Assembly (NCBI GenBank): GCA_009774615.1 | Contig: VSOC01000005.1 | Location: 11,290-75,289 of the forward strand | Length of the DNA stretch: 64,000 nucleotides | Direction of reading: 5' to 3' | From: Lachnospiraceae bacterium | GTDB lineage: Bacteria; Bacillota; Clostridia; Lachnospirales; Lachnospiraceae | Translations under genes and position numbers: made by a program | Notes under the pieces: model-generated | Database searches by the model: none | Seen by the model: the letters and a program-made list of their open reading frames with translations, nothing else | What the model was told of the DNA's origin: nothing | Shown: piece after piece, positions 37,908 to 46,595 of the stretch | How positions within the stretch are numbered: position 1 is the first letter of the stretch | Layout of the letters: the number at the start of each line of letters is the position of its first letter

Positions 37908-37921
37908 CTATACAGTATACC
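37908..37921 (-). promoter_or_regulatory. Second copy of the GntR-type operator
   Basis: CTATACAGTATACC here is identical to 36066-36079 in the dehydrogenase operon promoter. Its TATACT core could also serve as a -10 box for the lipoprotein gene. The remaining 37922-38086 sequence shows nothing else recognisable. Confidence 0.6.
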
Positions 37922-38086
37922 ACACAGACTTCCAGTAATAGAAGGCAGTTTTGCAAAAAAAGAAGCTATTTTTGTCTTTATTTCCCCGCAAAAGAGGAGA
38001 TAAAAACGCAAGAATAAAAGAATAGTGTAAATTTGGTAGTGTAACTTGCTTGTCAGTTATGGTAAGTTCGGTTAAATAGATGAAAA

Positions 38087-38130
38087 TTTAGAATAGTTTT
38101 AGAAATTCCCCCCGGCATTTGTGCTATAAT
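38087..38130 (+). promoter_or_regulatory. Promoter of the two-component operon with 11-bp-spaced direct repeats
   Basis: TGCTATAAT (TATAAT 38125-38130) is an extended -10 without a good -35. Two TTTAGAA motifs (38087-38093 and 38098-38104), 11 bp apart, lie where an OmpR-type activator would bind, hinting at autoregulation. Confidence 0.5.
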
Positions 38131-38205
38131 TGTCTTAGTTTAAGGTAATATGCCTGCTGCCGGGCTGCTTATGGTGTTTGTTTTTACAGACAGGAGGCTG
38201 AAGGG

Positions 38206-39702
38206 ATGAAATTAAGGACACGTTTGGCAACTGCATTTCTGACCATTACGATTGCGCCTCTGGTGCTTATCTTTATTGCAGTGTATGGGCTGTCGGATTA
38301 TCAGGCCCGTTCGTTTCGGAAGGCTTATGGTCTTAGCGAGCAGATTGAACTGCTTTCCGGAAATTCCATGCAGATTTTTAACCAGCTGACCAAGGAAAGC
38401 CAGCAAAAGATTCGGGAGAAGTTACAGACAAATCCGGAAAAATTTGAAGATGTGACATTTTTGGAACAGGTGAATGAACTGCTCTTAAAACATTATGCCT
38501 TTTTGGTTGTGCGCAAGGGCGAGGAACTGATTTTTGTAGGTGATCAGAATGAGGTGGATAATACCTGGCTCTATGAGATGCTCCCGGATTATTCTGCTTT
38601 AGATGATGATATGCAGGGCGGGATTTATCTGGACGGGGATCGCCAGCATCTGATTAAGCAGATTGATTTTTTATTTTCCGACCAGAGTCAAGGAAGTGTT
38701 TTTATTATCTCCCGCGTGGATGGCCTTGTGCCGGAAGTCAAGTTTATGTTTATCGAAATGTTTGTGGCGGGCGTTTCGATTTTGGTGATTACCGGTGTTT
38801 TTATGACGATGTGGATTTACCGATCGATTTTAAAGCCGTTAGGGAAGCTTCAGGAAGCAACCATGAAAATCCGCGACGGAAATCTGGATTTTACCCTGGA
38901 AGTGGAGAATGAAGACGAGATCGGAAAACTCTGCCAGGATTTTGAAGAGATGAGGATTCGCCTTAAGGAATCGCAGGAAGAAAAGGTGCAGTATGACCGG
39001 GAAAATAAAGAGTTGATCAGCAATATTGCCCATGATTTAAAAACTCCGATTACGGCAATCAAGGGTTATGCCGAGGGGATTATGGATGGTGTGGCTTCTT
39101 CCCCGGAGCGGCTGGACAAATATATCCGAACCATCTATAATAAAGCTAATGATATGGATCGCCTGATTGATGAACTGACTTTCTATTCCAAGATTGATAC
39201 GAATAAGATTCCCTATACGTATTCCAAGATTAATGTTTCGCAGTATTTCAGGGACTGTGTCGAGGAAGTCGGGCTGGAGATGGAGTCGAAGGGAATTGAA
39301 CTGGGGTATTTTAACTATGTCGATGATTCTGTTGTAGTGATTGCCGACGCAGAGCAGATGAAACGGGTAGTGAATAATATTATCGGCAATTCCGTGAAAT
39401 ATCTGGATAAGAAAAAGGGCATTATCAATATCCGCATTAAAGATGTGGGCGATTTTATTGAGGTAGAGATTGAAGACAATGGAAAGGGTATCGCGCCCAA
39501 AGATCTTCCGAATATTTTTGAACGCTTTTTCCGGGCAGATTCTTCAAGAAATTCGGCGAAGGGCGGAAGCGGCATAGGTCTTTCTATTGTAAAAAAAATT
39601 ATTGAGGACCACGGAGGAAAAATCTGGGCGACCAGCAAGGAAGGGATCGGCACAGAAATTCATTTTGTCCTCAGAAAATATCAGGAGGTAGTGCAGGAAT
39701 GA
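38206..39702 (+). CDS. HAMP-domain sensor histidine kinase
   Basis: 498 residues. TM helix 1 (8-28), an extracellular sensor domain of ~155 residues, TM helix 2 (184-206), HAMP, HisKA with NIAHDLKTPITAIKGYAEG (phospho-His276), and HATPase_c (VVNNIIGNSVKYLDK, EDNGKGIAPKDLP, GSGIGLSIVKKII). A complete membrane kinase. ATG at 38206 follows AGGAGGCTGAAGGG. Its stop overlaps the response regulator start by 4 bp. The stimulus is unknown; the next genes downstream run in the opposite direction. Confidence 0.93.
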   Translation: MKLRTRLATAFLTITIAPLVLIFIAVYGLSDYQARSFRKAYGLSEQIELLSGNSMQIFNQLTKESQQKIREKLQTNPEKFEDVTFLEQVNELLLKHYAFLVVRKGEELIFVGDQNEVDNTWLYEMLPDYSALDDDMQGGIYLDGDRQHLIKQIDFLFSDQSQGSVFIISRVDGLVPEVKFMFIEMFVAGVSILVITGVFMTMWIYRSILKPLGKLQEATMKIRDGNLDFTLEVENEDEIGKLCQDFEEMRIRLKESQEEKVQYDRENKELISNIAHDLKTPITAIKGYAEGIMDGVASSPERLDKYIRTIYNKANDMDRLIDELTFYSKIDTNKIPYTYSKINVSQYFRDCVEEVGLEMESKGIELGYFNYVDDSVVVIADAEQMKRVVNNIIGNSVKYLDKKKGIINIRIKDVGDFIEVEIEDNGKGIAPKDLPNIFERFFRADSSRNSAKGGSGIGLSIVKKIIEDHGGKIWATSKEGIGTEIHFVLRKYQEVVQE

Positions 39703-40388
39703 GCAGAATACTGATTATTGAAGATGAAGAAACGATTGCCGAACTGGAAAAGGATTATCTGGAGTTAAGCGGCTTTGAGGTTGAGATTGAAAATGACGGG
39801 GCTGTGGGGCTGGAGCGGTCGTTAAAGGAGGATTTTGACCTGTTTATCCTGGATTTAATGCTTCCGGGGACGGACGGGTTTGAAATTTGCCGCCGTATCC
39901 GCGAGGTGAAGAATGCACCGGTTTTGATGGTTTCGGCAAAGAAAGAAGATATCGATAAGATCCGCGGGCTGGGACTGGGTGCGGACGATTATATTACCAA
40001 GCCGTTCAGCCCCAGTGAACTGGTGGCACGGGTGAAGGCCCACCTGGGAAGGTATGAGCGATTGATTGGCAGCGGGCAGCCGGTGAATGATGTCATTGAG
40101 ATCCGCGGACTGAAAATCGATAAGACAGCACGTCGGGTTTGGATCAACGGGGAGGAGAAGAACTTTACAACGAAGGAATTTGACCTTTTAACTTTTCTGG
40201 CACAGAATCCGAACCATGTGTTTACGAAAGAAGAATTGTTTTCTAAAATCTGGGATATGGAATCGATTGGAGATATTGCTACGGTGACGGTGCATATTAA
40301 GAAGATTCGGGAGAAGATTGAATTTAATACGGCAAAGCCGCAGTATATCGAAACGATTTGGGGTGTGGGTTATCGGTTTAAGGTGTAG
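39699..40388 (+). CDS. OmpR/PhoB-family response regulator
   Basis: 229 residues. Receiver domain with phospho-Asp52 in LFILDLMLPGTDG and conserved ITKPF Lys; C-terminal winged helix with EFDLLTFLAQNPNHVFTKEE and VTVHIKKIREKI ... ETIWGVGYRFKV. Translationally coupled to the kinase (ATGA). It probably binds the direct repeats upstream of the kinase gene. Confidence 0.95.
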   Translation: MSRILIIEDEETIAELEKDYLELSGFEVEIENDGAVGLERSLKEDFDLFILDLMLPGTDGFEICRRIREVKNAPVLMVSAKKEDIDKIRGLGLGADDYITKPFSPSELVARVKAHLGRYERLIGSGQPVNDVIEIRGLKIDKTARRVWINGEEKNFTTKEFDLLTFLAQNPNHVFTKEELFSKIWDMESIGDIATVTVHIKKIREKIEFNTAKPQYIETIWGVGYRFKV

Positions 40389-40405
40389 AGAAAAGGATTT
40401 TTATT

Positions 40406-40537
40406 ATGATGTATAAATTCATGACCTTAGATGATCACACAGAAATTGTCCATTCGGATACTTATATAGAAGATAATGTAGAAACGGTAATTAACCTTTC
40501 AGATTATCAAAAAAAAGCGATCAGTTCACTCCCCTGA
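40406..40537 (+). CDS. Small 43-residue protein, possibly truncated
   Basis: ATG at 40406 with AAAGGA eight bases upstream, 17 bp after the response regulator. It reads MMYKFMTLDDHTEIVHSDTY then a short acidic tail. The MTLDD-x-TEIVHS start resembles a longer conserved small protein of Clostridia from memory; if so this copy is truncated. The final codons overlap the terminator stem. Confidence 0.5.
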   Translation: MMYKFMTLDDHTEIVHSDTYIEDNVETVINLSDYQKKAISSLP

Positions 40538-40547
40538 CCGCTTTTTT
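40511..40547. terminator. Bidirectional terminator between convergent operons
   Basis: AAAAAAGCG-TCAG pairs with CTGA-CGCTTTTTT, with T tracts on both strands, between the two-component operon and the membrane protein gene. Confidence 0.8.
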
Positions 40548-40578
40548 CCTGTTTTCCATTTTTAAACCATTCCCGTCC

Positions 40579-41076
40579 CTACAGCATATTCATATACCGC
40601 AGCAGCCGATCCACAATTTCCATCCCACCATACATCAGCACAATTAATATCCCAAGTGCCACCAAAAAGAACACCAGCTTATACACCAGGTAGGCCCGGG
40701 CGAAGTCTTTTCTCTGGTCGGAGTTTCTTTTGAGTGCCAGAATCAAAAGGTAAATCCACCCGATAATCGGAATATTCATAATCATAAAGGTGTTAAACCA
40801 GCTTTGGATGGAGGAACGGCGGATGTAGCCGTCATTTTCCATCTCCACATCCTTTTCATTCCTGCTCTTTTTCTTCTTTTTTTCCTTCTTCTCCTTTTTC
40901 GGCTGCTCTTCCCGCTTATACCCGGATTCCTTCTTCAGCTTTTCTTTCTTTAATTCCAGTTCTTCTTTTTTGCTCTCCTCCCCACTTATATACTCCTCTT
41001 CAATCGGCTTGGGATAGGGGAGTCCGCTGTCTAATACCGTTGGCTGACGGCCATAATTTCCGCTTAAATCACTCAT
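40579..41076 (-). CDS. Membrane protein with highly charged cytoplasmic N-terminus
   Basis: 165 residues. The first ~80 are Lys/Glu-rich (EEQPKKEKKEKKKKKSR), followed by two hydrophobic helices (FMIMNIPIIGWIYLLILAL and LVYKLVFFLVALGILIVLMY). ATG shares a base with the stop codon of the penicillin-binding protein (TAATG), so the two are made together. It may modulate or localise that enzyme; no family is recognised. Confidence 0.75.
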   Translation of the reverse strand: MSDLSGNYGRQPTVLDSGLPYPKPIEEEYISGEESKKEELELKKEKLKKESGYKREEQPKKEKKEKKKKKSRNEKDVEMENDGYIRRSSIQSWFNTFMIMNIPIIGWIYLLILALKRNSDQRKDFARAYLVYKLVFFLVALGILIVLMYGGMEIVDRLLRYMNML

Positions 41077-43739
41077 TAGTTTGCACCTCCCGGGCCTTGT
41101 GGAATTACTCTGACGTTTGGAGATGGCCCTGATAAATTAGGGAATGCACCCGGCCCTGCGGAATAATCCGGCTTGGTTTCGGGCTGTGTTTCCGGCTGGA
41201 CTGCGGCGGCTGCCTGCGCTGCTGCTTCCTGAGCCGCTGCCTGCGCCGCTGCTTCTGCCTGGGCTGCCGCGGCTGCCTGCGCTGCTGCTGCCGCCTGCGC
41301 CGCCTGCTGCTGCTGTAAGGCTGCTGCCTGTGCCGCCTGCTGCTGTCTTGCTGCCGCCTGGGCTGCCAGACGGTTTTCATACGCTTTAATTTCATCGCTC
41401 ATTTCCGAAAGCTTTGTCTGGAAAGTTTCGTACTTTGCTTCAATCCTCTCCAACAATTCACTGCGCTCTTCATTTTCATCCAGCAGGCTGAGCTGACCAA
41501 TCATCGTGCGGTAGGTTTCCTGAACCCAGTAACCGTCCTGCGCATTGGCAATGGTCTTTCGTTCAAACTCCCCAAGGGAGGATTTTATATTTTCCAGATA
41601 CTGCTTCTGCTGCTGGTCGTGCTCTGCCTGAGCCGCCCGCAGTTCTCCTGTCGTGCTGAAATAGTCAACAATGCCGTTCTTCGGGTCTGCCCGTTTTACC
41701 ACAGTCACCGGAACTTCCCAGTCCCAGGGTTCCAGCCCGGTGTGAATCTGATCCATAACCTTCTTCCAGATCCTTCCGGCATAAGTCGCGCCAAAGACCC
41801 CCGGCATGGCTCTTGGAATATCATAGCCCACCCAAATCGCTGCGCTGTAATAGCGGGTGTAGCCGCAGAACCAGGTATCCTTGCTGCTGTTAGTGGTTCC
41901 GGTCTTTCCTGCGCAGGGCATACCGCCTGCAAGGCCCAGACCGCGCCCGGTTCCATAAGGTGAATTCATCGTCCCTTTTAAAACGTCCGTTACCATAAAC
42001 GCAGAGTCTTCCAGATAGACCTGTTTGGTCGTCGGCTTGCTGTTCTTGGTCATCTCCCCGCCTTTTTCGTGGACAATCCTAACGATGCAGGTGCGGTCAT
42101 TGTACACACCGTAATTAGCTAATGTGCTGAAGCCCTTGGCCATGTCCACCACGCGGACACCGTTGGTAAATCCGCCGATACTCAGCGACGGGATATTATT
42201 ATCCACATAACTCAGCTTGTGGAACTGCATCTCCCCCAGATAACTGATTCCGTTGCTGACACCGATATCTTCAAGCACCTGCCATGCTACAGTATTTAAA
42301 CTTCGGTTCAATGCCTCCCGAATCGTCACCGGGCCGTGATAACCGCCGCCGCTGTTGGACGGGCCGTCCTCCCACTTATAGTCATTGACAATACGGCTGG
42401 GATAATATTCTCCGGTATCAAAAGCAGGGGTATAGTCGAGCAATGGCTTAATGCAGCTTCCCGGCTGACGCGCACTTAAATAAGCCCGGTTAAACTGATC
42501 CTCCGTTCCCCGTCCGCCCACGATGGCTACGACATAGTTGGTCTGGTTATCGACGATGGCTCCGGCTCCCTGGAGGGCAAATTTACCGTTTTCCTGAAGT
42601 TCCTTAAAATAGCCAAGCCCCAGGTCAATCGCTTCCTGAAGCTGTGCCTGGATATTCCCGTCCAGCGAAGTATAAATTTGATAGCCCCCTGCGCGGATAC
42701 TGTCGGTTTTCAGGCTGTAGGCGTCCGTGTAGCGCTCGGAATAAGAATCCAAATCCGCCTTGTCCTGAAAAATATACTGGAACTCAAAACCGTCCAGCTT
42801 CATCAGTTCCAGCGCCGCGCAGTGAATGGCATAGGTCGTCTGGTAGCTTTCATCGGTTCCCTCGGAGGTCGCCTGCACAATGGTCAGCGGTTCATCAGAA
42901 TACTCCTGGTATTCTTTTAAGTCCAAAAATCCTACTTCATACATGCTTTTAAGCACATCGTTTCGCTTTTCCTTCGAGGTTTCGGGATGGCGAACCGGGT
43001 CATAGGCGGACGGGCTGTTGCTGATTCCCACCAGAACCGCAGCTTCATGCGGCTCTAATTCATCGGCGGTTTTTCCGAAATAATAGCGGCTTGCCGCCTG
43101 CACCCCGTAACACTGATGGCCGTAAAAGTTGGTATTACAGTAAAATTCCATAATATCCGCCTTGGAAAACTTCTTTTCCACTTCCGGTGCCAGCAAAATT
43201 TCCACAACCTTACGGGTAAAGGTCTGTTCCTGGGTCAGATACGTATTCTTAATCACCTGCTGGGTGATCGTAGAACCGCCCTGGGTAATCTCCCCGCTGT
43301 GCTTTACCAGCGCAAGAGCTGCCCGGAACGTCGCTATCCAGTCCACACCGGTATGGGTCTTAAACCGCCGGTCTTCCTGGGCTATGTAGGCATTCTGAAT
43401 ATTCATGCTGATATGGTTGATATCCACATACTCATAATGCCCGGCATTGATAATCCCGATCTTATTGCCGTCCTTATCGTAAATAATCGTATCGGACAGC
43501 ATACTGAAATCGGAACGCTCCATCGTCGCCAGCTTATCGTAAGCAACTTCACGGCAGTGATCCAGTTCTGGCTTAACCTTGATAAATATTCCCACGGCAA
43601 TGCATATGCCTGCCAGTACGGAAACCGTGATAACGGCCAGAAAAGCCTTCAGCAGCCAGCTTACAATCCCCAGTGCGGAAAACAGCAGGGTACACAGTCC
43701 CTTCCATATACTGAGTAAGACGGAACCTAACTTTTTCAT
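41076..43739 (-). CDS. Class A penicillin-binding protein (PBP1A-like) with Ala/Gln-rich C-terminal tail
   Basis: 887 residues from the ATG at 43739 (AAAGGA at 8 bp). A single membrane helix is followed by a glycosyltransferase-51 domain (YIAQEDRRFKTHTGVDWIA, QGGSTITQQVIKN, FYCNTNFYGHQCYGVQAAS) that polymerises lipid II. The transpeptidase domain has SCIK (nucleophile Ser in ARQPGSCIKP), SLN and KTGT (GMPCAGKTGTTNSS) and cross-links strands. A coiled region leads to ~65 residues of Ala/Gln repeats and a Pro-rich end. The tail is outside the cell and may span or bind the wall. Confidence 0.95.
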   Translation of the reverse strand: MKKLGSVLLSIWKGLCTLLFSALGIVSWLLKAFLAVITVSVLAGICIAVGIFIKVKPELDHCREVAYDKLATMERSDFSMLSDTIIYDKDGNKIGIINAGHYEYVDINHISMNIQNAYIAQEDRRFKTHTGVDWIATFRAALALVKHSGEITQGGSTITQQVIKNTYLTQEQTFTRKVVEILLAPEVEKKFSKADIMEFYCNTNFYGHQCYGVQAASRYYFGKTADELEPHEAAVLVGISNSPSAYDPVRHPETSKEKRNDVLKSMYEVGFLDLKEYQEYSDEPLTIVQATSEGTDESYQTTYAIHCAALELMKLDGFEFQYIFQDKADLDSYSERYTDAYSLKTDSIRAGGYQIYTSLDGNIQAQLQEAIDLGLGYFKELQENGKFALQGAGAIVDNQTNYVVAIVGGRGTEDQFNRAYLSARQPGSCIKPLLDYTPAFDTGEYYPSRIVNDYKWEDGPSNSGGGYHGPVTIREALNRSLNTVAWQVLEDIGVSNGISYLGEMQFHKLSYVDNNIPSLSIGGFTNGVRVVDMAKGFSTLANYGVYNDRTCIVRIVHEKGGEMTKNSKPTTKQVYLEDSAFMVTDVLKGTMNSPYGTGRGLGLAGGMPCAGKTGTTNSSKDTWFCGYTRYYSAAIWVGYDIPRAMPGVFGATYAGRIWKKVMDQIHTGLEPWDWEVPVTVVKRADPKNGIVDYFSTTGELRAAQAEHDQQQKQYLENIKSSLGEFERKTIANAQDGYWVQETYRTMIGQLSLLDENEERSELLERIEAKYETFQTKLSEMSDEIKAYENRLAAQAAARQQQAAQAAALQQQQAAQAAAAAQAAAAAQAEAAAQAAAQEAAAQAAAAVQPETQPETKPDYSAGPGAFPNLSGPSPNVRVIPQGPGGAN

Positions 43740-43840
43740 GGTGTTATTCCTTTCTCCCGGAGCGTGCGCAAATTTACATCTGCTCCGGCTTAAGTTCTTT
43801 CTGTCGGTCAATTTTTTCCCCTTTAATAAGGCTCATCCCT

Positions 43841-43846
43841 ATTATA
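43841..43846 (-). promoter_or_regulatory. Likely -10 box of the PBP operon
   Basis: TATAAT on the minus strand ~100 bp upstream of the ATG; no good -35 hexamer at 16-18 bp. Confidence 0.4.
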
Positions 43847-43936
43847 AAACATATTTAAGGAATTTGGTATAGGAAAAGTGGGGGAATTTCATAAAAAATC
43901 TTGGAAAAATTGCATTAAAGGGGGGAGGAACAACAA

Positions 43937-43958
43937 AGAGATGCCAGAAAGCACCTCT
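43937..43958 (-). terminator. Terminator after the HAD phosphatase gene
   Basis: AGAGGTGC/GCATCTCT, an 8-bp stem with a 6-nt loop, followed by TTGTTGTTCC on the minus strand. Confidence 0.6.
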
Positions 43959-43976
43959 TCGCCATTCCATTTTCAA

Positions 43977-44777
43977 TTATTCAATAATCCCCAATGCCTT
44001 CATCGCATAGGCGATCCCGTCCTCCTCAACGGTTTTTGTCACAAAGGTCGCATACTCTTCCAGTTCCCGATCATGTTTTCCCATCAGCACGGCATTCTCT
44101 GCAAAGGCAAACATCGCCAGGTCATTCGTACTGTCCCCGAATACATAGGCATTTTCCGGTTCGATGCCGCAGGCATCCAGCACCATCTTGATAGCCGTTG
44201 CCTTGGAGTGACCCTTAGGCACACATTCCCAGAAATCGTTTCCCCGGTCAATCACCTCAAAATCCGTAAGTTCCCGGATAAATCCCCTGACGTCGCTTAA
44301 TGCATCGGAAACACAGCAGAACTTATCAAAATCATAGTTATCCTCTTCTATCGGATAGGGCGATACACATCCTGCCTTCTGAATGGAACTGCGGATTTGT
44401 TCCAGGCGGGGTATACGGGAGGTTTCTCTGCGAAAATGGCATCCGCCCTTGCCTTCTAAAATTCCTTCTATCTTATATTTTTCCAGAAGTTTTTTAATCT
44501 CCAGGCCGCGTTCATGAGGAATCTTTCTTGCATACAGTTCCTTATCGCCCAGAAGAATATAAGTTCCGCAGCCGCAGAGATAACCGTCCATGGCGATTAA
44601 CTTTCGCACCGGGTCGAGCAGGCAGGACACTCTGCCGGAATTAATAAAGGCAAGATGTCCTTTTTCCCTTGCTTTTTGTACCGCCTTTAAGGCACTCTCC
44701 GGAATCTGCCCGGTTATCTCGCTCAGCAGTGTTCCATCAACATCAAAAAACAGCGCTTTTCGTTCTTTCATGCTCAT
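43977..44777 (-). CDS. HAD-superfamily Cof-type phosphatase
   Basis: 266 residues. Motif I FFDVDGTLLSE (Asp12/Asp14), motif II FINSGR, and motifs III/IV in KGHSKATAIKMVLD and VFGDSTNDLAMFAFA. The C2-type cap fits Cof/YbiV sugar- or nucleotide-phosphate phosphatases. Its start overlaps the xpt stop by 4 bp (ATGA), so a role around purine nucleotide turnover is plausible. An ATG two codons in is an alternative start. Confidence 0.88.
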   Translation of the reverse strand: MSMKERKALFFDVDGTLLSEITGQIPESALKAVQKAREKGHLAFINSGRVSCLLDPVRKLIAMDGYLCGCGTYILLGDKELYARKIPHERGLEIKKLLEKYKIEGILEGKGGCHFRRETSRIPRLEQIRSSIQKAGCVSPYPIEEDNYDFDKFCCVSDALSDVRGFIRELTDFEVIDRGNDFWECVPKGHSKATAIKMVLDACGIEPENAYVFGDSTNDLAMFAFAENAVLMGKHDRELEEYATFVTKTVEEDGIAYAMKALGIIE

Positions 44778-45358
44778 GCCTCTCCCCGGAAAACAATCGT
44801 TCCCGTCACCTCATCCATACGGTCGATAACCGCAAGCGATTCTACGCGGATACCCCTGGCCCGCAGCATGTCGCCGCCCGGCTGAAAGCCTTTTTCGATA
44901 ACAATTCCTGCGCCCACCAGTTCGGCTCCGGAGTCCCTTACCAGACAGGCAAGCCCTTCCAGGGCTTTTCCATTTGCTAAAAAATCATCAATCAGCAGAA
45001 CCTTATCGCCCTTTCCCAGAAACTCCTTAGACACAATAATATCGTACACCCTTCCGTGAGTAAAGGATTCTACCTGCGTGGTGTAGACTTCCCCGGCAAT
45101 ATTCTTTGTCTGTGTTTTCTTGGCAAATACCACCGGTACGCCGAAACTCTGGGCGGTAATGCAGGCAATCCCGATTCCCGAAGCCTCAATCGTCAATATT
45201 TTATTAATCTCTTCCCCGGCAAAACGCCGCTTAAACTCCTGTCCGATTTCTGTAAATAAATTCACATCCATCTGGTGGTTTAAAAAGCTGTCTACCTTCA
45301 GTACATTTCCTGACTTAATCTTTCCATCTCTGCGGATTCGTGCCTTCAGTTCTTCCAT
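44774..45358 (-). CDS. xpt: Xanthine phosphoribosyltransferase
   Basis: 194 residues. Transfers ribose-5-phosphate from PRPP to xanthine, giving XMP. The PRPP loop VLLIDDFLANGKAL, KVDSFLNHQMDVNLF and EASGIGIACITAQSFGVPV match Xpt. No purine riboswitch is possible in the 26-bp gap upstream; it is probably cotranscribed with the lipoprotein before it. Confidence 0.93.
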   Translation of the reverse strand: MEELKARIRRDGKIKSGNVLKVDSFLNHQMDVNLFTEIGQEFKRRFAGEEINKILTIEASGIGIACITAQSFGVPVVFAKKTQTKNIAGEVYTTQVESFTHGRVYDIIVSKEFLGKGDKVLLIDDFLANGKALEGLACLVRDSGAELVGAGIVIEKGFQPGGDMLRARGIRVESLAVIDRMDEVTGTIVFRGEA

Positions 45359-45384
45359 CTTATCCCTCCGTTTTTGCGGTAGCT

Positions 45385-46470
45385 TTACTCTACCTTTGCA
45401 TTTTCCACCAGAAAATCCATAACCAGGATTCTCTTTGCCGCATTGTCCACGGCTTCCTGGCCGTACTGTGTTACCAGATCAATCACACTTTCCACGCCGT
45501 TTAATTCCGCCAGCCTCTGGCGCGATGCATCGTCTGCTTTCAGCCCTTCTGCCTCGGCAACGGCATCGGCAATCAGATTAATTTCATTTACACCCTGCAC
45601 CTGGGCACGAAGCTGTTCCTTCATCATGTCCTCATCCATACCATACATCTGGGCATACTCGGCCAGGGTTGTTCCCTGCTCGCTTAATGCACTTTCCATG
45701 GAAGCAAGTTCCTGGGTAAACTCTGCTTCTACGCGCTCTTCCAGACCGGTAAAGCTTGCATTTTCCACGACTTTATCCACAACGGCGTTCTGGATCTGCA
45801 TATCAGCCTCAGCCCTGGCCTGCTCTTCCATCATCTTCCTTAACTCGGCACGGTACTCTTCTACCGTTTCGCTTTCCTCAGAAACCCTCTTCACGAACTC
45901 GTCGTTTAACTCGGCCTCACTCTGTTCCTTTACCGCATTGACCGTGACATCAAAAACCACGTCCTGGCCCGCCAGTTCGGCATTTTTGTAATCTTCAGGA
46001 AAGGTCAGGTTTAAACTCAGCTCATCCCCGGTTTTTGCCCCAACCAGCCCGTCTTCAAAGCCGTCGATAAAGCGATGGGAACCCAGGACTAAATCAAAGT
46101 TATCATCCGCTCCGTGGTCAAAGGGCACGCCGTCCTTCATTCCCACATAGTCGATATTCACTACGTCGCCGTTTTCTGCCGGACGATCTACTTCGGTCTG
46201 CTTCGGATTCGCTGCCAATGCCTGTGTAATCCTGGCTTCAACGTCTTCATCGGTGATTTCCACATAAGGGTCTTCCACAACAATCCCTTTATACTCGCCC
46301 AGAGTCACCGATGCCTCCGGAAGTTCTGCCATGGTCGGTGCTTCGGTTTCTTCCGGTACCGAGGTTTCTGTAGGTGCCTCTGTACTCTCCTGAATTTCCT
46401 CTTTCTTACAGCCTGATGCTGCCAGCACAACAATAGCCGCACACAGGAATACTCTTGTCCATTTCTTCAT
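45385..46470 (-). CDS. Trigger-factor-like FKBP peptidyl-prolyl isomerase lipoprotein
   Basis: 361 residues. Signal peptide with lipobox LAASGC (Cys ~21), a Glu/Thr/Pro-rich linker, an FKBP-type domain (VNIDYVGMKDGVPFDHGADD, GSHRFIDGFEDGLVGAKTGD, LNLTFPEDYKNAELAGQDVV) and a long helical part similar to the trigger factor C-terminus. It has the trigger factor layout without the ribosome-binding domain, moved to the cell surface: a foldase for secreted proteins, comparable in role to PrsA. Confidence 0.88.
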   Translation of the reverse strand: MKKWTRVFLCAAIVVLAASGCKKEEIQESTEAPTETSVPEETEAPTMAELPEASVTLGEYKGIVVEDPYVEITDEDVEARITQALAANPKQTEVDRPAENGDVVNIDYVGMKDGVPFDHGADDNFDLVLGSHRFIDGFEDGLVGAKTGDELSLNLTFPEDYKNAELAGQDVVFDVTVNAVKEQSEAELNDEFVKRVSEESETVEEYRAELRKMMEEQARAEADMQIQNAVVDKVVENASFTGLEERVEAEFTQELASMESALSEQGTTLAEYAQMYGMDEDMMKEQLRAQVQGVNEINLIADAVAEAEGLKADDASRQRLAELNGVESVIDLVTQYGQEAVDNAAKRILVMDFLVENAKVE

Positions 46471-46595
46471 TCTGTTTCCTTTCCTTTTCTTTCATTATTC
46501 ACTGCTCACATGTCTGCAAATGTTTTGTTTTTACATTTTTTTCTTTTCCAGTTCATGCCGTCTGCTTTCTGTTCCATAGCATCTGCATGTTTTTG

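Noticed and set aside
45443..45991. 182-codon Ser-rich plus-strand ORF
   Set aside because: Reverse-strand shadow of the trigger-factor-like lipoprotein, typical of acidic helical coding sequence.
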